Program-made: the position numbers and the translations under genes
Assembly: GCA_001600415.1 (NCBI GenBank)
Contig: BCJX01000008.1
Location: 525,262 to 589,261, forward strand
Length of the DNA: 64,000 nt
Source of the DNA: Pascua guehoae
Lineage: Eukaryota; Basidiomycota; Tremellomycetes; Trichosporonales; Trichosporonaceae
Direction: 5' to 3'
Shown here: one piece after another, positions 54,465 through 64,000 of the stretch
How positions within the stretch are numbered: the first letter of the stretch is position 1
How the letters are laid out: every line of letters begins with the position of its first letter
The notes under the pieces: model-generated
The model's input: only the letters and a program-made list of their open reading frames with translations
Told to the model about the DNA's origin: nothing
Database searches by the model: none

Positions 54465-57400
54465 ATGGTACGTCCCCTCCCTGCTCAGAACACTACCGAG
54501 CTCTGCTCGCCCCCAACCACTGCCGCTGGCTCGAGCTCGCAGCCCTCACGACGTCCCCTCGCCCCGTTCGCACTCACTCACACCCAGGACCACAACCTCC
54601 TCGTCTCGGAGCTCCAAGCGCTCGTCGTTGAGAGCAAGCGCCGAAACCCAGAGGTCAGGGATGCGGGCGAAGCGGCACTCGAGGTCCTGCGCTCTGGGGC
54701 GGGACGCGACGGCGGGCTTGCTGGTGAGTGCGATGGATGTTGCCTGTGTGGCGGTTACATTGGCAGCACGGGGACGCACCTCTGATGGCGTGGGCGTGTC
54801 TGTGGAGTGTGATGATGTGGTCTTGGGCTTGCTTTGTGGCTCGATGTCGTCTCGGGCTCGCTTTGTGGCTCCCCTACTCTACCATAACGCACGCCCGCAC
54901 ACTGAGCGCTACCCATGCAGTTCACTGACGGCAGCCCACGCCGGCAAGCTCCTCGCACCCATCATGCTCGGCTGCAGGACGAAAAATGCCAAGATTGTCG
55001 GCATCTCGATTGCTGCGCTGCAGCGTCTGGTCGCCCTCGGCGGCGTGCCTCTGAGCTCGCTCCCCGAAGTGCTCTCCACTCTCGGCAGCGTCTCTGGCCA
55101 GGCAGTCGACATCCAGCTCAAGATCCTGCAGACGCTCCTCGCCATCCTGACCTATTGCAAAGACATGCACGGCGACGTGCTGGGCACGGCGCTGCTGCTA
55201 TGCTTCAAGCTGCAGGACTCGCGCGTGTTAGTGGTCTCGTCGACGGCGGCGGCGACGTTGCGACAGGCCATCATGGTCGTATTTGATCGTCTTGGCGCAG
55301 AGCGCGTGGAGCCCGGCACACCCGTCGAGCCAACCGAGGCCGACCCTGCCGATGACGCCCGGTCACCTCTCACTCTCACACTGGGAAGTGGCGAGGATGC
55401 AAAGGTCGTCCACGTCTCACCAGCAGCCATGGATGGCTACTGCATCCTGTCCGACCTGTGTCTTCTCACGGGTGCAAACCAGGCGTCGTCGGGTCTCAGC
55501 CTCTGGTCGCATGGCGACAAGGAAAAGCCGCGCCTGCTCAAGCTCACCACACTCCAGCGGACGTTTGGCCTCGAGCTCATCGAGTCCATTCTCAGCGGGT
55601 ACGAGACGGTGGTCAAGCAACATGCCGAGCTCCTCTATCTGCTTCGCCACGCACTCCACCCCATCATCCTCCGCATCAAGGGCGAAAAGCCCAGCTTCCC
55701 CACCGCTCTTCGCATCTGCCGCATCATCTATGTCCTCATCCGCTCGTATGCCGACCAATTGCCGGCCGAGGTTGAGCACTATCTCGTTTCCCTCCTCCGC
55801 GCCGGAGCTAGCGACGACGAGGAGAAAAAGGAGCGAAAAAAGGACCTTGGACCACCATGGCTGCAGGTGTTAGAACTGGAGATTATCCGAGGGTGAGTGC
55901 GATACTGGAACAGTGTGTTGACGTCTAGAATATCAGCCGATCCAGTCCTCCTACGTGCAATCTGGGAGCAGTACGACACACCCGATGGACCAAAACTCTT
56001 CGCCAAGCTCGTCGCGTCCCTGGGGCATCTCATCAACCAAAAACCTGAACTGCTCGGCGTCGGGTCACAGATGCACGGTATCGGCGTTCCACCACAGACT
56101 GCGGCAGAGCACGCCAATACCCCATCCGGCTACTTTGACATTGGGATCGGGATGATGGCGTCGGCAGCGAGTGTGGGCGTGTCGACCGTCAGCGCCATGA
56201 TGGGATCGGGTGGTGGGCTGAATTCGTTGTCGGCCCCCAAACAGCGCCTTATCGAGCAACACGACAAGGCCGAAGCACCCGTTGTGCCCGAGACGTACAT
56301 CTGCTTGTTGGCTGTGCAGTCGCTCGACGCGATTGCCGAGAGTATATCATCGGCCGCAGCGCAACCAGAGTCTCGTGAAGCTGCAAAGGGCATGGCCGAC
56401 TCGGCGTGGCCGGCACTGCTTGCCGCGCTGTCGTATACCATTGCCACGGAGCTTTCGGACACGCTGTTCGCCGAAGTCCTCACGGCCTTGCACGATTTTA
56501 CCCTTGCATGCGGCACGCTCGGACTAAGCACACCCCGCGACGCGTTCCTCACGACCCTCGCTCGCTATGCGGTCCCACCGCCTGTCGTCTCGGCAATGCA
56601 AAGCTACCTCGACGCTCCAAAGGACCGCGGCGGCGTCATGTCGGGCGATGCCCTTGGTCTGGGCGCCGCTCTCGGTGTTGGCGGACCGACTGGCCCACCA
56701 GCGCTGTCAGAGCGCAACCTTGCGTGCTTGCGGAGCTTGATTGACGTCGCACATCTCCTTGCCGGCTCACTCGGCCCCGGATGGCACGATGTGCTCGAGA
56801 CGCTGCAAAATGCAAACTACCTCCTCTCTTCACCACGCCGCCAACCTCCAAAGCGTCCCGGTTCCAGCGCTCCTGGTACACCAGTGTCGACCTCTGCGCG
56901 CATGTCCATGGACTCGCCGCGCCCCGAGTTGCTCCAGGATCTCGACATGGAGAATATCCAGGCGTCGGTGAACGCACTGTTTGACCGGTCGCGCGACCTC
57001 CCCGACGAAGCGTTCACGACATTTGTCACGGCGCTGTGCAACCTCAGCGCCGAGATGATTGGCATGGATAATGTCATCGACCTGACCGATACCCCCTCGA
57101 TGCTGTCCATGGATGCCGGCCGGAGACGAACAAGCGGATTGCACATTACACAGAGCATAAAATCTGGCGAGCGTTCGTTTGGCCTCGCCAAACTTCGTAC
57201 CGTCACGACGTTAAACCTCAAGCGTCTCGTCACACGTGATCCTAGTGTTGGCTGGACGGTCATCTCGCAACATCTTCTTGCCGTCGCGCGGCATGTCACT
57301 GCACCGTCGTCGATCCGTCTCCAGGCATCAGATACGCTGGCCGAACTGCTACTCGCGTCCTTGCGTGGTAGCCAGGAGGCGGGCATTCAGCACCAGGTCT

Positions 57401-59885
57401 TTGACGTGCTCGTGCGCCAGGTCGACGTCAACCCAGTCAGCAACACGCTTGTGACAGACTATGACGTCCGTGCCGCAGGATACGTGACACTCAACCAGAT
57501 TCTCGAGTCGTCTGGCCACTTTCTCGTGGTCGGGTGGCCGACCATCTTTGGTATGCTGAACGCGGTCTGCAAGCGTCCAGAACGCGAGGGTGCACAGGGA
57601 CAGCTGCAGCGTGGGGATGCCAACCTCGTCCGCATCGCATTCCCGTCGCTCACTCTCATCTGCACCGACTTTTTGTCCTCGCTCGATTCCGAGGCGATGC
57701 GGCAGTGCATCGCATGCCTCGGCTACTTTGGCAGGCAGCGCGACGACGTCAACATTACGCTCGCAGCTATCGGGCTCCTGTGGACCGTTTCCGACGCCGT
57801 GCAGGGCGGAGACTCAAAGGAACTGTGGCTCTACCTCCTCACGGAGCTTCTCGAACTCGCTCGCGACCCTCGCCTCGAGGTGCGGTCCAGCGCAATGCAG
57901 ACGCTCTTCCGCTGCATTGAGCAGAATGGCTCACGCTTGTCGCCCGAGCTCTGGGAAGAGGTGTTTTGGAAGGTCGTCTTCCCGTTCCTCGAAACGTTAC
58001 GCAGTGACGAGAGCCAGGTGCTCGCGTTGACGTCGGTGGGCTCGGTATTTGGCAACTTTTTACCCCAAATCTCTGCCCTCCCGTCGGCCACAGAGGTGTA
58101 CCAGCACCTCCTCGACCGATTGAAGCGCTCATTCATCTCGGAGCCCCGCCAGTGCAGCACGGCAGCGCTCAAGGTCCTCGAGCGGGTCCTGGCGGCCAAC
58201 GACGGAGGGTCGATTTTGCTGGACCCAACATGGGACACATTCAGCAGCATGGGCGGTGCCTTGTCCGAGGGCGAGCCGTACACGCAGGAAAACCTCGTGG
58301 CGCTCGTACGCGTTGCGTCCCTCCTCCATGACAGGCTCGAGTGGACCGACGAGCGTGGACGCGAACTCTCGACGATTCTCCGCTCGGTGGTCGAATACTC
58401 AAAGTCGCCAGACTATCGCCCCGATGTCGACGCCATGTCTCCGCTTCAGCAGGCTGTAGGCGAGCTGGTGGCCAAGTCGCGCAAGTTTGGCGCCTCGTTG
58501 GTACTCTCCGACCTGGCAGAGTTTACATCGCTCGCGTATCTCGGCGCCGACGACAACGGGTCGGGGAAACGGACATACATTGCGCTATCAAAGTTTGCCA
58601 TGCCGGCCATGGCCGACATTTTCGTGCAGCACAAGGACGACGTGTCCCTGTATGCCGACGGCACCGTTGAAGCTGTGCTCGGTGCATACGCGCTGCCGAT
58701 CAAGCTCAAGTATGACTGCCCCCCCGCGAGCAAGTATGGCTCGGACCCACCGCTGTGGCGCACAGCCATGTGGACGTTTGCCCGCGTTCTTGACGCCGTC
58801 ATGCCCGTCGTCGAGACCGAGACCCTCCCAACCGATCGCTATGCGGCCATCTGGGCCCAGGTCATGGACGTGTTTGGCGGTGTGCTCCTCGCGGACGCAG
58901 ACGAGCACATGGCCGACGGGGTGAATGGGAATGCAGACGACGAGGCATTTGTCCTCCCCATTCTCGACCGCTTGCGTGCGGCCGTCATTCCCCGCCTGAC
59001 GGATAAGCGTGTCCCAGACCAGGTGCTGCGCGGGTTTGCCGAGACGCTCCGCAAGGCTTCGATCCTGTACCACTACGACGTGCCGTCACATGGCGGGACG
59101 ACTGCTCCTGTCGTCCCCGAGACCCAGGAGCAGACGCGATACTGGGCATTTGACCAGCTGGTTGCTGGGACGTCGCGGCGAAAGCCGAACGCGAGGACAA
59201 GGAGAGGTAGTGATGAGAGCGAGGCGGAGGCAGCGACGTTGGAAAAGCCGACCGAAGAAGAGTCCGGCGACGGAGCAGAGGCGGACGAGGCATCGGAGGG
59301 TGCACGACGTGTGGCTGCGCACTTTGCCCCGTCACTCTTGGGACGCTTTGACACTGCATTGCGCCAGTTCCTCGACGACGCAAAGCTCCGCGGCCACATG
59401 CCATTTGCCAGGTACGTGCACGTGTCCGGACCAGTGCTGACGACAGGGTACGCGAGGACGAGCTGCTCTATGTCCTGCGCCAGCTGGTCGTGCTCGAGCT
59501 GTGGCCCGGGAGCTGTCCGGATGGGAACACGGACGGCACCACGAGCGATGACGAGAGAGGGGACAAGAAGCTGAACGGCGACTCGTCAGAGCCACATACC
59601 CCCACAGCCAAAACCCCCGCTTCGCCACTCGCCCTTGCGGCTGCCGCGTCGCCCCGCGCTCACTTGTTCCGGTACTATGCGCGCCTGATCGAGCTGTCGT
59701 TTATCTCGGCCCGCCTGCCGTCCATGTGGGTCCTACCCGCGGAACACGCGGTGCTCTTTGGAGGCGAGGTGGATGAGGACGCCGACGCCGACGCAGGCGA
59801 CGGGAGCGCGCTCATCGAGGTCGGTGCGCGGGATCTGGCACGGCGATGTCTCGAGCTCGTCGGGGAGGAGCTCGGTCTGGCCTGA
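54465..59885 (+). CDS. MON2: Mon2, Arf-GEF-like Golgi/endosome trafficking protein
   Basis: A large peripheral scaffold related to Sec7-family BIG/GBF proteins but without the Sec7 catalytic domain; yeast Mon2 acts with Dop1 and the flippase Neo1 at the late Golgi/endosome. Exons: 54465-54467, 54588-54723, 54935-55892, 55929-59411 and 59447-59885 (1672 aa). The DCB-like start is LLVSELQALVVESKRRNPEVRDAGEAAL, then APIMLGCRTKNAKIVGISIAALQRLV. HUS-like repeats follow through 1000 residues (LLKLTTLQRTFGLELIESILSGYE; DVLVRQVDVNPVSNTLVTDYDVRAAGY). The C-terminal part matches the Mon2 tail (LPIKLKYDCPPASKYGSDPPLWRTAM). By my model the first coding exon is just ATG, followed by a 120-nt intron; a start inside exon 2 would remove the first helix. 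Confidence 0.93.
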
Positions 59886-60245
59886 GAATGTAGGAAGCGT
59901 TGTGTCGGAGGCGACAGATTGCGATTGCAGGGCGAACGTGAAGGGAGGTGGGAGGTGCTCGCAGGCGATAATATCTCCCCGACAGCACCACAATGATCCA
60001 CCACACTGTCCCATCTCTGGAAGATACACGACCCTGCATGCACATACATCTACTAGTATAGTCTACTCTGACGTCCTTACGTCTCACGCCACGCTTTACG
60101 CATCACGCCTCACGCGGCACGACCTGACCGCGGCCTCTATGTGTAACCATGCTCCCTGCGCCAGTCGGTACCAACTGCCATACGATGGTCAAATGAGCGG
60201 AACCAGTGACAGCGGCGCCGCACTGACCCCCACTCCAGACTAGAC
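59886..60245. other. Convergent 3' region between MON2 and bZIP gene
   Basis: 360 bp; short CACGCCTCACG-type repeats near 60080-60125. No gene. Confidence 0.6.
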
Positions 60246-61867
60246 CTACTGCCGCATTCCATACTTGAGCTGCACCATCTCCTTGAGCAGCCCATTCTCC
60301 TTTCGCAGATCGGCCACTTCGACCTCGAGCTCGCGCTGCTCCTTTTCGAGCTCGCGGATCGAGCGTTCGACGTTTTCCACGTGTTGTTTCTTTTTCGCGC
60401 GGAAGCGGGCCGCTGGGCGTTAGCAAGGCAACTCGAAAACGAATGGAAAGCAGAGAAGACAAGCCTTCTAAAGTTGGCAGGCGGAGGTTGAGGGGAGCTT
60501 GAAATGGAGGATGGGACCTGCAGGGGATTACAGGTGGGGAATGTAGGATTGAAATGTGTAGAGGGCCCCGTGGGGAAACAAAAAAAAGAGGGGCAAGGAG
60601 CGGCTTTGGAGATATGCAAACGAGGTGGGTCCAACCGTAAACTCTGGGCGGGCTTATAACCACATCTCGCAGTGCCAAGTTCTGGTCTCGAGCGTTCGTC
60701 TGGCTCTTCCGTCCCACGAATAGTTGACTCTCCACCTTCCTCCCCGTCTCCTGCCCCCGTCGATCCCTCGACCCTTCCCCTCAGCTCGACACCTCGGCTC
60801 ACCCCTCGATATCTCACCACTACCCTGCGTGCCCTCTCGGATCGACATACTCTGCAACCACTTCCAAACTCACACGCCAGTGTATTCCGCACGCGCTTAT
60901 CCTCCACATCCTCCGTCGGAGTTGCAGCTGCGGAGGCAGACGCGACCGAGCTGCGGCGGGACGGGCGTGGCCGCTCGGTGGGTGTAGGCGGCACAGTGCC
61001 CGGCGCCGAGGGCGGGGCGGGGGCGATTGGTGGCAGGTGTGAAGAGGACGCGATGGCGGAGTAGGCGTGTTGGTGTTGTTGGAGTTGGTGTTGCTGGTGT
61101 GGATGTTGATGTTGGTGTCCGGGAAGCTGCGCATGTTGGTGGGGCTGGTGCAGTGGTGGGTTATGTTGATGTTGTGCGTGACCATGTCCGTGTCCGTGGC
61201 TGTGTCCGTGGCCGAGCTCGTGCCCGTGTGGCGGAAACGCAACGTGGGGATGCACATGTGCGAGCGCCACCTGCTGCAAGTGGTGATATCCCACGCGGGC
61301 ATTCAGGTCGGCCGCGGTACTCGCACTCGCACTCGTACCGCCGGCATTGTGCCACATGAACGGGCCGTTCATCAGCTCGAGACCGTACAGCTCCTCGGGC
61401 GTCGGGGCTACCGTCGCGCTGCTCGTCGTCGCGGGCGTGAGCGGTGAGGCGGGCCCGGGGACAGAGGCAGAACTAGGTCCAGCCCCTGCGCCTGCCCCGC
61501 CAGTGTCGAGATCCCACGGGCGCGGGGGGGTTGCGTGCGGCGGCGTCGGGGCCGCACTCGACGTGGGCGTGTGTTCTGCCGAGTGCGGGCGCGAGTGTAT
61601 CTGCGCCTGCGCCTGGGTCTGGGTCTGGGTCGAGTACGAGTTTGAGTGCGAGTGCGTGCGAGATGCGTCTACACTGGGGACACCACCTGTACCACCGCTA
61701 CCTCCTGCACCACTCGCACCACCACCGCCACCGCTACCACCACCGCCTGCTCCGTGTGCCATGCTCGCGGTCCGACGCCGCGCTGCATCCCCTTCGTCTC
61801 CTTGCCCCTCGTTGCCCCCGTCGAGCGCGGCCAGCACCGCGTGCCAGTCGATCCCGTCCTCGGGCAT
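60246..61867 (-). CDS. bZIP transcription factor (Cys-3/Met28-like basic region)
   Basis: Two exons, 61867-60874 and 60412-60246 (386 aa), joined across a 461-nt intron (GTGAGT donor; CTAACGCCCAG acceptor). The junction rebuilds the basic region KRVRNTLASARFRAKKKQ (N-x-x-[AS]-[AS]-R-F-R consensus), followed by a leucine zipper in ELEKEQRELEVEVADLRKENGLLKEMV. The N-terminal 310 residues are disordered: Gly/Ala-rich (35-65), a Gln/Thr stretch, and a striking His/Gln-rich tract (HGHGHGHAQHQHN onward, about residues 210-275). The frame of exon 1 runs on through the intron by chance to 60137, so a non-spliced reading would miss the bZIP. The basic region resembles fungal sulphur regulators such as Cys-3, but target genes cannot be read from it. 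Confidence 0.9.
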
Positions 61868-64000
61868 GTGACGGCCGCCGTGCGTTACCCGGCCCGCGCT
61901 GCGGTCGGTGCGGTGCGGTCGAGCGAGAGAGAAAGAAAGAAAAGATCGAGATATGAGATCCGAGGGACGATCAGGCCGTGCGGTTCACACGCGCGAGCGT
62001 CGCGTCGTGGTCACGAGGTCCTAGTGATGTCGAGGTCGAGGCCGTGTCTCGTGTCGAGGAGCAGACCTTCTACGAATGCAGGCTGGACCCAATCTGGAAC
62101 TCGACGAGCAAGAGCGGTCAGATATCTGGAAGAGGTCGAGGGGGGGGAAGGTGGGGGGGGGGTGATTCGGAAGAGCCAAGACTGCGGCATGCATAAAGGC
62201 AACTCGGACGCTGTCTCTGCATGCCGCAAGCCCAGACTAGACCCGAGCTGTAGTTTGCATCAAACAACCAAAAGCAAATGGGTTGCAGAGTGTGGTGCGT
62301 GCTGGCTGGCTGGGTTACCATCGGCACAGTGTGGAAACGGGTCGGTCACTCGTCACTCGCTGGATAAGCACGTTGTCGTCTCTGATGAGGACGGATGACG
62401 TGATCGCACTTGAGCGAGCGAGCACCCGGGCCCGCAGTCGAAAATTGAATCACCAAACCATGCCCAGTGCCACAGAGCACGCAACGCGCATTTCAGGCAC
62501 GCCACGCGCCGCCACCCAGGACAAAGGAACACCATCTCCCATCCACATGCCATGCTCGCGCCCATGCCCACAAACCAAACCGACCTTTGCCGTACACCTG
62601 TTGGCTCAGACGTGCACTAGTGTGGGCCCCAGTAGCCAGTGGTGTGATGGCATCTCGTATGCAACAAGCTGATCCGTGGAATGCTCCCCCCGCTCGCCCT
62701 CTCGCACTCCGCCCACACACCGTCGGGCACCGTCCGCTGCCCTCCCCTCATTCGTCTCGCCACCAGCTCGCGCCGTTCACTCGTATCCCATCTCCCATAT
62801 CCCACGCTCGCGTGCCCTGTCCCCACGTGCCCGGCGCCCATCAATCTGGACCTCCCGCTGCATCGGCCCGCATCAAGCGACGACCAACTATTGGATCACG
62901 TTCTAGGATCGATTCTTGGACATCGCTGAAACCGCACCGCAACTGCACTAACGCCAAAATCACCGATCTACCATCCACCCCCTTTGCCCTATCGCAGCCG
63001 CCCGTGCCCATCGCGTATGTATACGTGCACGCTCCCATGTGTCCCACGTCACGTCTCGTGCATCACCATCGCAGCATGCAGCATGACGGCGTGTGACCAA
63101 GGCGACAGAAGCCTCTAATCCTGATCCTCTTGTTGGCCCGGAACGTGCGATCCCGATGGCGCCCTCGATGGTTTTGTTTATTGGAGAGCGCGCGAGGGCC
63201 CAAGGACAAATTATTTCTTCTGTATTTAGCCTCGTTTATCGTGCCAGCACGCGATGCCGATGGGGGGGGGGGGGGGGCAGACCAAATTCCTCCATCATGG
63301 TCGTTTTCTGCTCGCTAGTGGCGTGTGTCACTTGCAACTGGTGCTGCAGTAGACTGAGCCATCGCAACCACATACTGCCGACAGGCAGAAGCCAACAGCA
63401 CCAACTATGTTGCCCCGACAATGCCGCCAGTCGGTCCCACTAGCCCCCGTCGTGGACGAATACCCGACACATCGAGGACAGCCGCATTTACTCCGACCTC
63501 TGCCCGTGCTCAACCTGGTGCACCCGTCAGAAACGCCTGTTTCGTGTGACCCGATCCCCAACAGCTCGGGTAGCCACTGAGGCTGATACCTCGGAGGCAT
63601 GGAGGAGGTGCCCAGTTTCCTGGTACTAGGCGAGGCCGGCGGCGAGGCGAGGTATGGCTGTGGTTTGTGGGAGGTGAGGGCGAGGGCGAGGTCGGGTCGG
63701 GACCAAGGGCGGACGGACGCTTGCGGTTGACACTCTGCATTGTCCAATTCTCCACGGCACGCCATCGCTCGCGTTGCATCGAGGCGCCTCCACCCGCCAC
63801 ATGCGCAGAGACTAAGCGGTTATTTGCTGTTATCTTCTTTGCTTGCTTTTTGTGGATTTGATAACAGACTCCATTGGCCTGGTTTGCGCGTTCCGTCCAT
63901 TGCTGCACTCTTGTTGTTTACGACCTTGCATCTCAGTTTCACGACCTTTCTTGTGCCGTGGCATTCCTTGACATCTGCACTTTCGCGAGGTTGGCTGGGC
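61868..64000. other. Upstream region of the bZIP gene, no recognised gene
   Basis: 2.1 kb of short conflicting frames. A 17- to 18-G run sits at 63260-63277. A long regulated leader or promoter for the bZIP gene is possible, but I see no conserved uORF set or RNA gene. Confidence 0.55.

Noticed and set aside
60137..61867. One 576-aa uninterrupted reading for the bZIP locus
   Set aside because: It misses the basic region and zipper. The spliced model restores both; the intron is open by chance.

Overview
This is nuclear DNA of a basidiomycete fungus, most likely a tremellomycete yeast of the Trichosporonales type (inference). The genes carry many short introns (34 to 60 nt is typical) with GTGAGT/GTAAGT/GTACGT donors and CTAAC or CTGAC branch points. 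They include fungal genes (CTD kinase Ctk1, Sym1/Mpv17, Ser33, Fcy1, Mon2, a CYP505 P450-reductase fusion) and basidiomycete-style families (membrane proteins with proline-rich tails, F-box proteins, small secreted proteins). I rebuilt about 19 gene models by hand, choosing splice sites that keep frame and restore family motifs. Every complete exon sum is divisible by three.

Layout. 0-2.1 kb: a type I membrane protein (minus). 2.1-7.8 kb: mostly non-coding, with inverted-repeat arms and one decayed gene. 7.9-11.7 kb: CTK1 (minus). 13.0-14.2 kb: a Sym1/Mpv17 protein with a 3-nt microexon. 14.8-15.3 kb: a hypothetical protein. 15.3-19.8 kb: no recognised gene. 19.8-24 kb: a GPI-anchor-type secreted protein, a 2OG-oxygenase-like protein and a small secreted protein. 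24.7-36.2 kb: an FAD monooxygenase, a CYP505 fatty-acid hydroxylase and a long-chain acyl-CoA synthetase, all on plus. 37.3-44.1 kb: four related F-box-like genes in tandem (one a pseudogene). 44.8-47.0 kb: SER33. 47.9-49.8 kb: an F-box protein. 50.5-52.6 kb: an aspartic protease-like protein. 53.1-54.1 kb: cytosine deaminase FCY1 with a 7-nt microexon. 54.5-59.9 kb: MON2. 60.2-61.9 kb: a bZIP factor.

The most striking signal is a dispersed palindromic repeat, called here the GC-hairpin element. Its core is GACCCCCC-GCA-GGGGGGTC, usually two hairpins joined by a spacer of about 25 nt. It occurs at about 27 loci between 7.8 and 54 kb. On one strand a full copy starts like a 5' splice site (GGTGAGTG) and ends like a 3' splice site (GGTCTAG|GCG). 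It lies inside introns of at least four genes, just 3' of several others, in frame inside two coding sequences, and at deletion/insertion points in a pseudogene. In the F-box gene at 48.1 kb the inferred acceptor AG is the last AG of the element. It therefore looks like an introner-like or MITE-like family.

The CYP505, FAD monooxygenase and acyl-CoA synthetase could act on fatty acids (hydroxylation and CoA activation), but their co-operation is only suggested by proximity.
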